Origin: AP-15 sp963796155
GTDB lineage: Bacteria; Pseudomonadota; Alphaproteobacteria; ATCC43930; CGMCC-115725
Direction: 5' to 3'
Length of the DNA stretch: 64,000 bases
NCBI GenBank assembly: GCA_963796155.1
Contig: CAWCKT010000006.1
Span: 186,001 to 250,000, forward strand
Positions 14,908 through 23,836 of the stretch are shown one piece after another. Position numbers and translations under genes: made by a program. How positions within the stretch are numbered: position 1 is the stretch's first letter; each line of letters starts with the position of its first letter. The notes under the pieces are model-generated. The model worked only from the letters and a program-made list of their open reading frames with translations, was not told the DNA's origin and did no database searches.

Positions 14908-16200
14908 ATGGGCAATGTCGTCGTCGTCGGCGCGCAATGGGGTGATGAAGGCAAGGGCAAGATCGTCGACTGGCTGTCCGAGCGCGCCGATGTCGTCGTG
15001 CGCTTTCAAGGCGGGGCCAATGCCGGCCACACCCTCGTCGTCGGCAATGTCGAATACAAATTGAGCCTGTTGCCGTCGGGCGTTGTGCGACCCGGCAAGC
15101 TGTCGATCGTCGGCAACGGTGTCGTCGTCGATCCGTGGGCGCTCGTCGCCGAGATCGAGGTGATGCGCGAGAAAGGGCTCGAGATCTCGCCGGACACATT
15201 GCGCCTCGCCGACAATGCCGCCCTGATCCTGCCGTCGCATCGCGCGATCGAGCGGGCCCGTGAAGCACGCCGCGGCGAGAAGAAGATCGGCACTACCGGG
15301 CGCGGCATTGGCCCGGCTTATGAGGACAAGGTCGGGCGCCGCGCCGTGCGGGTGTGTGATCTCGCCGACCCGACCGCGCTCGAAGACCGTGTCGATGATC
15401 TGCTGCTGACCCATAACGCGCTGTTGCGCGGGCTCGACGCACCGGAGGTCGACCGTGACGAGCTGATCGCCGCGCTTCGCCAGGTGGCGCCGGAGATCCT
15501 GCCCTATGCGGCGCCGATCTGGCGGCTGCTCGACGACGCGCGCCGCGCCGGCCGCCGCATCCTGTTTGAGGGGGCGCAGGGGGCGATGCTCGATGTCGAT
15601 CACGGCACTTATCCCTATGTCACATCGTCGAACACGGTGGCGGGCCAGGCCGCGGCCGGATCGGGGATCGCGCCCTCGGCGATCGGGTTTGTCCTCGGCA
15701 TCACCAAGGCCTATACGACGCGGGTCGGCGCCGGTCCGTTCCCGACCGAGCTGACCGACAGGATCGGTCGGACCCTCGGCGAGCGTGGCCGCGAGTTCGG
15801 CACGGTGACCGGACGGCCGCGGCGCTGCGGCTGGTTCGACGCGGTCGCGGTACGCCAGGCCATCAAAACCGCCGGGATCGACGGCATCGCGCTGACCAAG
15901 CTCGACGTGCTCGACGGGTTCGACGAGATCAAGATCTGCACCGCCTATCGCCGTGGCGGCGAAAGTTACGACTATGTCCCCGCCGGGACCTCGGCGCAGG
16001 CCGAGATCGCGCCGGTTTACGAGACCGCCGAGGGTTGGCAGGAGAGCACCCGTGGCGCGCGCTCCTGGGCCGATCTGCCGGCGACCGCGATCAAATACAT
16101 CCGCCGGCTGGAAGAGTTGATCGGGGCGCCGGTCGCGCTCTTATCGACGAGCCCCGAGCGCGAGGACACGGTGCTGGTGCGCGACCCCTTCGCCGATTGA
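14908..16200 (+). CDS. purA: Adenylosuccinate synthase
   Basis: A full-length 430-residue GTP-dependent enzyme joining IMP and aspartate to adenylosuccinate in AMP synthesis. The N-terminal P-loop-like signature GAQWGDEGKGKIVDWL is intact, as are GGANAGHT, GTTGRGIGPAYEDK, FEGAQGAMLDVDHGTYPYVTSS (active-site loop region) and the GTP-binding TKLDVLDGF. GGAGG precedes the ATG by 9 bases. It lies 23 bases after hisZ, a pairing often seen in alphaproteobacteria. It converges with the minus-strand hydrolase gene only 7 bases away. Confidence 0.98.
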   Translation: MGNVVVVGAQWGDEGKGKIVDWLSERADVVVRFQGGANAGHTLVVGNVEYKLSLLPSGVVRPGKLSIVGNGVVVDPWALVAEIEVMREKGLEISPDTLRLADNAALILPSHRAIERAREARRGEKKIGTTGRGIGPAYEDKVGRRAVRVCDLADPTALEDRVDDLLLTHNALLRGLDAPEVDRDELIAALRQVAPEILPYAAPIWRLLDDARRAGRRILFEGAQGAMLDVDHGTYPYVTSSNTVAGQAAAGSGIAPSAIGFVLGITKAYTTRVGAGPFPTELTDRIGRTLGERGREFGTVTGRPRRCGWFDAVAVRQAIKTAGIDGIALTKLDVLDGFDEIKICTAYRRGGESYDYVPAGTSAQAEIAPVYETAEGWQESTRGARSWADLPATAIKYIRRLEELIGAPVALLSTSPEREDTVLVRDPFAD

Positions 16201-16207
16201 TCCGGGT

Positions 16208-16888
16208 CTAGCGGACGCCGCGGATCTGGGGTGGGGCAGCAGTTTTGCCGGGGCGGGCACGCTCGCCGATATAACCGTCGACATGGGTGGCGATCGTATC
16301 GAGGCGATCGGCGAAATAATGATCGGCCCCGGCGATCTTGCGGAAATCGATCTTGATGTCGCGCTGGTGCGACAGCTTGGTGACGAGCCGCTGCACCAAT
16401 TCGACCGGCACCACGGTGTCCTGATCGCCCTGGAGGATAAGACCCGATGATGGGCAGGGGGCGAGAAAGGTGAAGTCGTAAACATTGGCAGGCGGCGATA
16501 CCGCGATGAAGCTTTCGATCTCAGGTCGCCGCATCAAGAGCTGCATGCCGATCCAGGCGCCGAAGGAAAAGCCCGCGATCCAGCAGAATTGGGCGTTCGG
16601 GTTGTAGGTCTGCAGCCAATCGAGCGCCGAGGCGGCGTCGGAGAGTTCGCCTTCGCCACGGTCGAAGCTGCCCTGGCTGCGCCCGACGCCGCGAAAGTTG
16701 AAGCGCAATGTCGAGAAGCCGCGCCGCACGAAACACTGGTACAAGGTGTAGACTACCTTGTTATTCATCGTGCCGCCATGCTGCGGATGAGGATGGAGGA
16801 CGAGCGCCATCGGGGCCGCAGACACGCGGGCATGATGATAGCGCCCCTCGATCCGGCCCTCCGGGCCGTTGATGATCACGTCAGGCAT
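16208..16888 (-). CDS. Alpha/beta hydrolase (COG2945-type)
   Basis: A 226-residue cytoplasmic alpha/beta hydrolase. It has LHPHPQHGGTMNNKVV near residue 32, the nucleophile elbow GFSFGAW with the catalytic Ser, GDQDTVVP for the acid and ADHYF for the His. Family members are annotated as predicted dienelactone-like hydrolases or esterases, and real substrates are mostly unknown. It converges with purA and its start faces cysE, so it is a single-gene unit. Confidence 0.88.
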   Translation of the reverse strand: MPDVIINGPEGRIEGRYHHARVSAAPMALVLHPHPQHGGTMNNKVVYTLYQCFVRRGFSTLRFNFRGVGRSQGSFDRGEGELSDAASALDWLQTYNPNAQFCWIAGFSFGAWIGMQLLMRRPEIESFIAVSPPANVYDFTFLAPCPSSGLILQGDQDTVVPVELVQRLVTKLSHQRDIKIDFRKIAGADHYFADRLDTIATHVDGYIGERARPGKTAAPPQIRGVR

Positions 16889-17055
16889 GGTCGGTCGAGC
16901 TCAAATCCCACAAACCACCTCGGGAATTGCGAGGTTCCGGACTCCTCGCTGCGTGGCCAATTCTTGATCATTTTCGTCGGACAATTATATGCTCGCTCGG
17001 GCCACCTGTGATGCGTCGCGATCCGGCGCGGCAGCGCCACAAGGAAATTAATATA

Positions 17056-17805
17056 GTGGTGACGATGCTGCTGAAAAACCTGCGGGACGAATTAGACGCT
17101 ACGCTTGCTCGCGATCCCGCCGCCCGTTCGCGCCTTGAGGTCGCCCTGTGTTACCCCGGCTTTCATGCAGTGCTGTTCCATCGCCTCGCCCACTGGCTGT
17201 GGCAGCATGGGTGGCTGCTCGCAGGGCGGTTTGTATCGCATATCGGGCGCGTGACGACTGGGATCGAGATCCACCCCGGCGCGCGCATCGGCAAACGCCT
17301 GTTCATCGATCATGGGATGGGGGTGGTGATCGGGGAGACTGCCGAGATTGGCGACGACTGCACGCTATATCAAGGCGTGACCCTGGGCGGAACCTCGCTG
17401 ACTCGAGGTGCAAAGCGGCATCCCACGATTGGTAACGGCGTCATTGTCAGCGTGCACGCGCAGGTTCTTGGTCCCTTCCGGGTAGGGGATGGGGCGCGCA
17501 TCGGCGCGCAGGCGGTGGTGCTGAGCGAGGTTCCGGATGGCGCCACGATGGTCGGCATCCCGGCAAAACCGGTTGCCCGCCGTGGATCGAGCGAGGCGCG
17601 GCCCGCGTTTCAGCCTTACGCGCTAGGGCCCGAGATCCCCGATCCGATCGCCCGCGCGCTCAATGCTCTGCTCGACGAGGTCACGAGCCTGAGGGCGCGC
17701 GTGGCGGACCTTGAGAAGAGCCAGCAGGCACGCCCCGGCACGGGTGGTCAAGCGCCGGAACTTCAGCTCGGCAACGGGGCCGACGATAAGGAGCACGCGG
17801 CCTGA
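17056..17805 (+). CDS. cysE: Serine O-acetyltransferase
   Basis: About 249 residues. It has the SATase helical N-terminus (LLKNLRDELDATLARDPAARS), CYPGFHAVLFHRLAHWLW, and then a left-handed beta-helix of hexapeptide repeats (IEIHPGARIGKRLFIDHG, VVIGETAEIGDDCTLYQGVTLGGTSL) with the catalytic His in this region. It activates serine as O-acetylserine for cysteine synthesis. AAGGA at 17041-17045 best fits the GTG at 17056 (or 17059); an ATG at 17065 is an alternative. The C-terminal 45 residues are polar and lie past the usual end. iscR starts 10 bases after its stop, linking cysteine supply to Fe-S assembly. Confidence 0.94.
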   Translation: MVTMLLKNLRDELDATLARDPAARSRLEVALCYPGFHAVLFHRLAHWLWQHGWLLAGRFVSHIGRVTTGIEIHPGARIGKRLFIDHGMGVVIGETAEIGDDCTLYQGVTLGGTSLTRGAKRHPTIGNGVIVSVHAQVLGPFRVGDGARIGAQAVVLSEVPDGATMVGIPAKPVARRGSSEARPAFQPYALGPEIPDPIARALNALLDEVTSLRARVADLEKSQQARPGTGGQAPELQLGNGADDKEHAA

Positions 17806-17815
17806 GGAACAGATA

Positions 17816-18292
17816 ATGAGGTTGAGCACCAAGGGGCGCTACGCCGTCATGGCAATGGTCGATTTGGCCCAGCACAGCAGCGGCGATCCGGTTTCCCTCG
17901 TCGAGATCGCCGAGCGGCAGGAGATTTCCTTGTCGTACCTCGAGCAGCTCTTTGCGATGCTGCGGAAGAACGAGCTTGTCAAGAGCGTGCGTGGTCCGGG
18001 CGGTGGCTACCTACTCGCGCATGACCGGAGCGAGATGCGCATAGCCGACATTATCCTCGCCGTTGATGAGCCGATCCGCGCGACGCGTTGCACGCCTGGC
18101 GCGCCGGTCGGCTGCCGCGGCAACCGTACGCGCTGCGCGACCCATGATCTGTGGGAAGAGCTCGGCAATCAGATCCACCTTTATCTCAGCTCGGTCTCGC
18201 TCGCCGATGTCTGCGAACGGCGCGTGCTCGGGACCAGCGGCCGCATCCACTGCGAGACCTTTGGCGGCGTTGCAGCCCCGGGCTCGCGATAG
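17816..18292 (+). CDS. iscR: Rrf2-family Fe-S cluster regulator IscR
   Basis: A 158-residue Rrf2 regulator with a winged-helix N-terminus (MRLSTKGRYAVMAMVDLA, SLSYLEQLFAMLRKNELV) and Cys92, Cys100, Cys107 with His110, matching the three Cys and one His that hold a [2Fe-2S] cluster in IscR. Spacing between the first two Cys is slightly longer than in E. coli. It lies just ahead of two desulfurase genes, iscA and fdx, which it probably autoregulates according to cluster demand. No IscR operator could be picked out by eye upstream of cysE. Confidence 0.93.
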   Translation: MRLSTKGRYAVMAMVDLAQHSSGDPVSLVEIAERQEISLSYLEQLFAMLRKNELVKSVRGPGGGYLLAHDRSEMRIADIILAVDEPIRATRCTPGAPVGCRGNRTRCATHDLWEELGNQIHLYLSSVSLADVCERRVLGTSGRIHCETFGGVAAPGSR

Positions 18293-18317
18293 AGAAACTG
18301 CCTCGCGACCCGGCTTG

Positions 18318-19448
18318 ATGGCGCGAACCGAGACCTATCTCGACTGGAATGCGACCGCACCGTTGCGGCCCGAAGCGGCGGCGGCCATGGCGGCGTCGCT
18401 CGCCCGGTGCGGCAACCCGTCCTCGGTCCACCGCTGGGGCCGCGCCGCGCGGCAAACCGTCGAGCACGCGCGCTGCGCAGTCGCGGCTCTTGTCGATGCG
18501 CCGCCCGAGGGTGTCGTCTTTGTCAGCGGCGGCACCGAGGCCAACCACCTGGCGCTGTTGGGGACAGGGCGCGAACACACGCTCATTTCAGCCGTCGAGC
18601 ACGATTCGGTTCGCCGGGCGGCGCCCGAAGCCGAGCAGATCCCGGTCGATCGCGACGGCATCATCGTGCTCGATGAGCTCGACGATCTGCTGGCTGCCGA
18701 TCCGCGCCCCGCACTCGTCTCTGTCATGCTCGCCAACAACGAAACCGGCGTCGTGCAGCCGGTGCGTGCGATCGCCGCGCTCGCGCATGCTCGCGGCGCG
18801 CTGTTTCATTGCGACGCGGTGCAGGCCGCCGGAAAGATCGCGCTCGACCTTGACGCTATCGGCGCCGATCTGGTCACGCTCTCGGCACATAAGCTCGGCG
18901 GGCCGCCGGGTGTCGGTGCGCTGATCGTGCGCGTCGGGCTGGAGATGGCACCGTTGTTGCGCGGCGGCGGCCAGGAAGGCGGGCGCCGCGCCGGAACCGA
19001 AAATATCGCAGGAATTGCTGGCTTTGCCGCCGCTGCCACTGCTGCGGCCGCGGAGATTACGGTCTACGACCGGGTCCGGATGCTACGCGACGCATTGGAG
19101 AGGGGGGTGGCGCAGGTGGCGTCCGAGGCCGTGGTGCTCGGCGCCGCGGCACCTCGCCTGCCGAATACGTCGGCGCTCGCGATGCCCGGTGTCGCTGCCG
19201 AAACCCAGGTCATCGCGCTCGATCTCGACGGTGTGATGGTCAGCGCCGGCGCCGCCTGCTCCTCGGGGAAGGTCGGGCCGAGCCATGTGCTCGAAGCCAT
19301 GGGTGTCGGACCCGAACTCGCCGCATCGACGATCCGGGTCAGCCTCGGCTGGAGCACGTGCGAGGCTGATATCGACCATTTCCTACAGGCCTGGACCGCG
19401 CTCTATCGGCGCTGCCGGGGTCTGATGCCAGAGGCGCGCGCCGCATGA
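18318..19448 (+). CDS. Cysteine desulfurase family protein (first of two)
   Basis: A 376-residue class V aminotransferase-fold enzyme taking sulfur from cysteine. PLP lysine is K192 in SAHKLGG; the active-site cysteine is C314 in GAACSSGKVGPSHVL. The N-terminus YLDWNATAPLRPEA is that of the desulfurase usually found between iscR and sufB in alphaproteobacterial SUF operons. Here it is followed not by sufB but by a second desulfurase, with which it overlaps by 4 bases (ATGA). The ATG at 18318 is preferred because a longer frame upstream overlaps iscR. Confidence 0.92.
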   Translation: MARTETYLDWNATAPLRPEAAAAMAASLARCGNPSSVHRWGRAARQTVEHARCAVAALVDAPPEGVVFVSGGTEANHLALLGTGREHTLISAVEHDSVRRAAPEAEQIPVDRDGIIVLDELDDLLAADPRPALVSVMLANNETGVVQPVRAIAALAHARGALFHCDAVQAAGKIALDLDAIGADLVTLSAHKLGGPPGVGALIVRVGLEMAPLLRGGGQEGGRRAGTENIAGIAGFAAAATAAAAEITVYDRVRMLRDALERGVAQVASEAVVLGAAAPRLPNTSALAMPGVAAETQVIALDLDGVMVSAGAACSSGKVGPSHVLEAMGVGPELAASTIRVSLGWSTCEADIDHFLQAWTALYRRCRGLMPEARAA

Positions 19449-20647
19449 GCGAACTTCGGCGACCCAACACGATGCCGATCTATCTCGACAATCAGGCCTC
19501 GACCCGCGTCGACCCGCGCGTGCTCGAGGCGATGCTGCCCTATTTCACCGAGCAATTCGGCAATCCGAGCAGTGCCAGTCACGCCTATGGGCGGGTTGCC
19601 GAAGAGGCTATCGAAGAGGCGCGCAGCGAGGTTGCGGCCCTGATCCACGCCGATCCGCGCGAGATCGTATTCACCTCGGGCGCCACCGAATCGAACAATC
19701 TGGCGATCAAGGGTGCCGCACATTTCGCTCGCGCCCATCCCCAGGGCGAGATGCTGCGCGACCACATCGTGACCCTGACAACCGAGCACAAATGCGTGCT
19801 CGAAAGCTGTCTGCAGCTCGAGCGCGAGGGCCTTCGAGTCACCTTCTTGCCGGTCGAGCCGAACGGTCTCGTCTCGCTCACGGCGCTGGAGGCGGCGCTG
19901 ACCGAGAGCACATTGCTGGTCTCGGTGATGGCCGCGCATAACGAGATCGGCGTCATCCAGCCGCTCGCCGAGATCGGCGCCCTGTGCCGCGCCAAGGGCA
20001 CGTTGTTTCACAGCGATGCGGCCCAGGCGTTTGGCAAAATCCCGCTCGACGTCGAGGCAATGAAGATCGACCTGTTGTCGATCTCGGGCCACAAGATTTA
20101 CGGCCCCAAGGGTGTCGGCGCGCTTTATGTGCGGCGCCGGCCGCGCGTCCGGCTGCTGCCGCTGATCGACGGCGGCGGCCAGGAGCGGGGGCTGCGCTCG
20201 GGAACCCTGCCGACCCCGCTCTGCGTCGGGATCGGCCGCGCCGCGGCGATCGCTGCGGACGAGATGGAGGACGAGGCGGTGCGGTTGCGCCGGTTCCGCG
20301 ATCGGCTGTGGACAGATCTTGCCCGCCGCGTTCCAGGGCTCCGGATCAATGGCGACGCCGAGCACCGCCTGCCGGGGAGCCTCAATTTCGGCTTCCCGGG
20401 AATTGCGGCGCTCGAACTGATCGAAGCGTGTCCGGGAATTGCGATCTCGACCGGCTCGGCCTGCACCTCGGCTAGTGTAGAGCCGTCCTATGTTCTGCGC
20501 GCCCTCGGGCTGTCGCAGGCCGAGGCCAATAGCGGGATTCGTATCGGCCTCGGCCGGTTTACGACGGCAGCGGAGGTCGATTTCGCCATCGACGCGCTCT
20601 CCGCCGCGGCTTCCCGGCTGACGCGCCGCGACGGCGCACCCACATAA
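19445..20647 (+). CDS. iscS: Cysteine desulfurase IscS
   Basis: A 400-residue desulfurase closer to IscS: IYLDNQASTRVDPRVLEAMLPYF at the start, PLP lysine K217 in SGHKIYGPKGVGAL, and the mobile-loop cysteine C340 in TGSACTSASVEPSYVLRALG. It donates persulfide sulfur to Fe-S scaffolds and tRNA thiolation enzymes such as MnmA, encoded 2 kb downstream. It overlaps the first desulfurase by 4 bases. The scaffold gene iscU, normally next, is missing; iscA follows after 30 bases. Confidence 0.95.
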   Translation: MSELRRPNTMPIYLDNQASTRVDPRVLEAMLPYFTEQFGNPSSASHAYGRVAEEAIEEARSEVAALIHADPREIVFTSGATESNNLAIKGAAHFARAHPQGEMLRDHIVTLTTEHKCVLESCLQLEREGLRVTFLPVEPNGLVSLTALEAALTESTLLVSVMAAHNEIGVIQPLAEIGALCRAKGTLFHSDAAQAFGKIPLDVEAMKIDLLSISGHKIYGPKGVGALYVRRRPRVRLLPLIDGGGQERGLRSGTLPTPLCVGIGRAAAIAADEMEDEAVRLRRFRDRLWTDLARRVPGLRINGDAEHRLPGSLNFGFPGIAALELIEACPGIAISTGSACTSASVEPSYVLRALGLSQAEANSGIRIGLGRFTTAAEVDFAIDALSAAASRLTRRDGAPT

Positions 20648-20677
20648 GAGCTGGATTGGACCCGGGGAGAGGATCGG

Positions 20678-21019
20678 ATGAGGGCGAGAAAGCAGGCCTT
20701 GTCGGTGACGGACGCCGCCGCACAGCGCATCCAGATGCTGCTCGACAAACGCGGCAAGCCGTCGGTCGGCGTGCGGGTCGGCGTGCGTGCGCGCGGCTGC
20801 TCGGGGCTCAGCTACACGCTCGAATATGCCGACGAGAAGGGCAAATACGACGAAGTCGTCGAAGATAAGGGGGTGACGATTCTGGTCGATCCGAAGGCGG
20901 TCATGTTCATCCTCGGAACCGAGATGGATTATGTCGAAGAGAAGCTGCAAAACGGCTTCACCTTCCGCAATCCGAACGAGAAGGGACGGTGCGGCTGCGG
21001 TGAATCCTTCCACGTCTAG
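20678..21019 (+). CDS. iscA: Iron-sulfur assembly protein IscA
   Basis: A 113-residue A-type carrier of the HesB/IscA family. All three conserved cysteines are present: Cys41 in RGCSGLSY and Cys105/Cys107 in GRCGCGESF near the C-terminus. It passes clusters to apo-proteins. It sits in the isc-type operon between iscS and the shortened hscA-like gene. Confidence 0.94.
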   Translation: MRARKQALSVTDAAAQRIQMLLDKRGKPSVGVRVGVRARGCSGLSYTLEYADEKGKYDEVVEDKGVTILVDPKAVMFILGTEMDYVEEKLQNGFTFRNPNEKGRCGCGESFHV

Positions 21020-21051
21020 GCGGGTGCGGTAATCAGCCCGGGCGGTTTTGC

Positions 21052-21519
21052 GTGAAGCTGTTCCAGATCGAGGAGCCGGAGGGCGGGCCGGCGGATCCCA
21101 GTGCATCGGGTGCTGCGATCGGCATCGATGCGGGCGGCGTTTGCGCCGAGGTAGCATTCTCGGTGGGTGGAAATGCGCTGGTCCTCGACGACCGCGAGGG
21201 ATTCGAGCAGACGCTGCCGGTCCCGGCGATTGCCGCCGGAACGGCAGCCTGGCAAGAGCTTCTCGAAGGGGCGCGCATGCGAGCTGAGCGCACGCTTGCA
21301 CGGCCGGTGACCCATGCGGTGATCCTGCTTGCGACGTCACCCGACGCTGGCGCCGAAAGACGCCTTCTGGAGGCGGCCGATCGCGCGGGGCTCGCGGTCT
21401 TGCGCCTCGCGAGCAGGAGCGAATTGTCGGCCGGTTCGGCCTCGGCGCTCATCGCGGCGATGCTCGCCGAGGATTTGGCGCCGCGATCGGAGCTCAAGGC
21501 TGCGCCGGACCCCGGTTGA
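21052..21519 (+). CDS. Shortened HscA-like protein (Hsp70 N-terminal subdomain only)
   Basis: A 155-residue protein in the position of hscA. Its start MKLFQIEEPEGG resembles HscA N-termini, GIDAGGVCAEVAFSVGG aligns with the GIDLGTTNSLVA phosphate loop, and LARPVTHAVILLATSPDAG followed by RAGLAVLRLASRSE aligns with the GEPVTHAVITVPAYFNDAQR and AGLEVLRLLNEPTAA segments of Hsp70. It ends there, so the rest of the ATPase domain and the whole peptide-binding domain are absent. The nucleotide-binding residues (GTTNS, AYF, NEPT) are all replaced, so ATPase activity is unlikely. The GTG at 21052 is the start, and its stop overlaps the fdx ATG, so translation appears maintained. Confidence 0.75.
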   Translation: MKLFQIEEPEGGPADPSASGAAIGIDAGGVCAEVAFSVGGNALVLDDREGFEQTLPVPAIAAGTAAWQELLEGARMRAERTLARPVTHAVILLATSPDAGAERRLLEAADRAGLAVLRLASRSELSAGSASALIAAMLAEDLAPRSELKAAPDPG

Positions 21520-21851
21520 TGCCAAAGATGACCTTTGTCGAGCGCGACGGGACCCGGCGCGAGGTCGACGCGCCGCTCGGCGCCTCGGTGCTTCAGGTCG
21601 CCCGCCGTCATGACATCGATATCGAGGGCGCGTGCGAAGGCTCGCTCGCTTGCTCGACCTGTCACGTTATCGTCGATTCGGAGTGGTATGACCTACTCAA
21701 GGAGGCGAGCGAGGATGAGGAAGACATGCTCGACCTCGCCTTCAATCTGACCAGGACTTCCCGACTCGGTTGCCAGATCATCATTACAGAGGAGCTCGAT
21801 GGACTGACGGTACGGTTGCCTGCGGCAACCCGCAATCTTCTTCTCGGCTGA
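21519..21851 (+). CDS. fdx: ISC-type [2Fe-2S] ferredoxin
   Basis: A 110-residue adrenodoxin-type ferredoxin with cluster ligands Cys39, Cys45, Cys48 and Cys85 (ACEGSLACSTCHV and LGCQI). The region between Cys48 and Cys85 has the usual acidic SEDEEDMLDLA segment. It supplies electrons for cluster assembly on the isc machinery. The ATG overlaps the stop of the HscA-like gene (TGATG), which decides the start and implies coupled translation. Confidence 0.95.
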   Translation: MPKMTFVERDGTRREVDAPLGASVLQVARRHDIDIEGACEGSLACSTCHVIVDSEWYDLLKEASEDEEDMLDLAFNLTRTSRLGCQIIITEELDGLTVRLPAATRNLLLG

Positions 21852-21866
21852 CCCGGACCCGCCCCG

Positions 21867-22544
21867 ATGACCGGCCAGCCGGCGCTCTTTCCTCGTCTCG
21901 TCGAGACGTCGGAGGAGGCGTGGCACGCTTACACCCGCCACAAATTCGTGCTTCTCCTTGCGAGCGGCGAGCTGCCCGAGGCGTGTTTTCGGCGCTACCT
22001 CGTTCAGGACTACCTGTTCTTGTTGCATTTTGCGCGCGCCTGGGGGCTGGCGATCTACAAATCCGACACATTGGCCGAAATGCGCCGGGCGCAACGCCTC
22101 GTCGCGGCGACGCTCGACGTCGAGATCGGGCTCCACATCGACTATTGCCGCGGTTGGGGCCTCTCGGAAGCGGCGATGGCCGCCGAACCCGAGGCGTTGG
22201 CGACGATCGCCTACACCCGGTTCGTCCTCGATCGCGGCCTCGCGGGCGACAGGCTCGACCTCGAGGTGGCGCTCGCCCCGTGCATCGTCGGTTATGCGGT
22301 GATCGCAGCGGAGCGGATGGCTGATCCCGCAACTCGGCTCGGCGGAAACCGCTACCGCGAATGGCTCGAGATGTACGCCGGACGCGAATACCAAGACCTC
22401 GCCCGCGAGGCTGAAGCGGCGCTCGACGAAGGGTTTGCCCGGCGCGGCGGAGAGGGACGCTTCGCCTCCCTTGCGGCCAATTTCGCCCTCGCCGCTCGGC
22501 TCGAGGCCGATTTTTGGCAGATGGGCCTCGACGCTGCCAACTAA
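21867..22544 (+). CDS. tenA: TenA family protein (aminopyrimidine aminohydrolase-like)
   Basis: A 225-residue all-helical TenA protein. Family features are FRRYLVQDYLFLLHFARA, the catalytic-type Cys139 in LAPCIVGYAVIA, and the C-terminal EADFWQMG carrying a conserved Glu. TenA proteins salvage thiamine pyrimidine or act as thiaminase II. It is the only thiamine gene here. Placement 15 bases after fdx in a sulfur-handling operon fits loosely, as thiamine synthesis also draws on IscS sulfur. Confidence 0.88.
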   Translation: MTGQPALFPRLVETSEEAWHAYTRHKFVLLLASGELPEACFRRYLVQDYLFLLHFARAWGLAIYKSDTLAEMRRAQRLVAATLDVEIGLHIDYCRGWGLSEAAMAAEPEALATIAYTRFVLDRGLAGDRLDLEVALAPCIVGYAVIAAERMADPATRLGGNRYREWLEMYAGREYQDLAREAEAALDEGFARRGGEGRFASLAANFALAARLEADFWQMGLDAAN

Positions 22545-22668
22545 CCAGCTGAGCAGCGCGAGGGCGAAGAACAAGAATCACGCCGGATTGCGTCGATACC
22601 GCCCGCGACGCAATAAACGAGCAATCCCACGCGACTTCCGCAAAAGCACCCGATATACAGCAGTTGCA

Positions 22669-23799
22669 ATGACGACGCCGCGTCTCCAGGACCTCGATCT
22701 CGCCGGCAATCCGGCCGACCACCGCATCGTTGTCGCCATGTCGGGAGGCGTCGATTCGTCGGTGACGGCAGCCCTCCTGGTCGAGCGCGGCTTCGAGGTC
22801 GTCGGCATCACCCTGCAGCTCTACGACCATGGCGCGGCCACGGGACGCAAGGGAGCCTGCTGCGCCGGCCGGGACATCGGCGACGCCAGGCGGGTCGCCG
22901 AGCGCCTCGGCATTGCCCATTACGTGCTCGACTATGAGAGCCGTTTCCACAGGGAAGTAATCGAGGATTTCGCCGAGACCTACCGCCGCGGCGAAACGCC
23001 GATCCCGTGCATTCGCTGCAATCAGCGGATCAAGTTTCGCGATCTGCTGGCTACCGCGCGCGATCTGGATGCCTCCGCACTCGCCACTGGGCATTATGTG
23101 CGAAGGGTGATCGGGCCGGACGGACCCGAACTGCACCGGGCGGCCGATGCTGCTCGCGATCAGAGCTATTTCCTGTTCGCGACGACCCGCGCGGAACTCG
23201 ATTTCTTGCGCTTCCCGCTGGGCGGGCTCGCCAAGGACGAAACCCGCGCATTGGCACAGCATTTCGGCTTGGCGGTTGCCGACAAGCCGGACAGCCAAGA
23301 TATCTGCTTTGTTCCGCGGGGTTCCTACGTGCGGCTCGTGAAGCAGCTCCGGCCGGGGGCGGGCGAACCCGGGGACATCGTCGACCTGGCGGGGCGCGTG
23401 CTGGGCCGTCATCGCGGGATCGCGCACTTCACAGTCGGACAAAGGAAGGGGCTGGGCGTCGCCGCCGAGGCGCCGCTTTACGTCGTGCGTATCGACCCCG
23501 GGGAGCGCCGCGTGGTCATCGGTCCGCGCGCGGCGCTGGCCGAGACCCAACTCACGCTCGGCGAGGTCAACTGGCTCGGCCCGCGTGCCGCGCCAGGCAT
23601 GGCGGTCGCGGCAAAGCTCCGCTCCGCGCAGCCGCCCGTGCCGGCGACGCTATACTCCGGCGCATCACCCGCCGAGGCCGAAGTTGTCCTCGCCGCCCCC
23701 GTGGGTGCGGTGGCGCCGGGCCAAGCCGCCGTGCTCTACGACGGCGAGCGCGTGCTCGGCGGCGGTTGGATCCGCCGGCGGGCGGCCGCCGCGGCTTGA
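22669..23799 (+). CDS. mnmA: tRNA-specific 2-thiouridylase MnmA
   Basis: A 376-residue enzyme that thiolates U34 of tRNA-Lys, -Glu and -Gln. The PP-loop is SGGVDSS near residue 26. The catalytic cysteine is C114 in PIPCIRCNQ, and the persulfide-receiving cysteine is C213 in DICFVP. The C-terminal beta-barrel ends with GERVLGGGWI. Its sulfur comes from the IscS encoded upstream. The ATG at 22669 is chosen because the conserved core begins just after; a longer upstream frame crosses the tenA end. A tRNA-Met gene follows 37 bases later. Confidence 0.96.
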   Translation: MTTPRLQDLDLAGNPADHRIVVAMSGGVDSSVTAALLVERGFEVVGITLQLYDHGAATGRKGACCAGRDIGDARRVAERLGIAHYVLDYESRFHREVIEDFAETYRRGETPIPCIRCNQRIKFRDLLATARDLDASALATGHYVRRVIGPDGPELHRAADAARDQSYFLFATTRAELDFLRFPLGGLAKDETRALAQHFGLAVADKPDSQDICFVPRGSYVRLVKQLRPGAGEPGDIVDLAGRVLGRHRGIAHFTVGQRKGLGVAAEAPLYVVRIDPGERRVVIGPRAALAETQLTLGEVNWLGPRAAPGMAVAAKLRSAQPPVPATLYSGASPAEAEVVLAAPVGAVAPGQAAVLYDGERVLGGGWIRRRAAAAA

Positions 23800-23836
23800 C
23801 CCGCCTCCCTCCATCTCCTATATGCGAGCCCCTTGC

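Noticed and set aside
16963..16990. TTGATC...TTATAT as a promoter for cysE
   Set aside because: Spacing is 15 bases rather than 16-18 and other AT-rich choices exist, so it is too weak to list as a feature.
19403..21340. 645-codon minus-strand frame opposite iscS and iscA
   Set aside because: It lies antisense to firmly identified genes and has no recognisable domain; it is a shadow frame.
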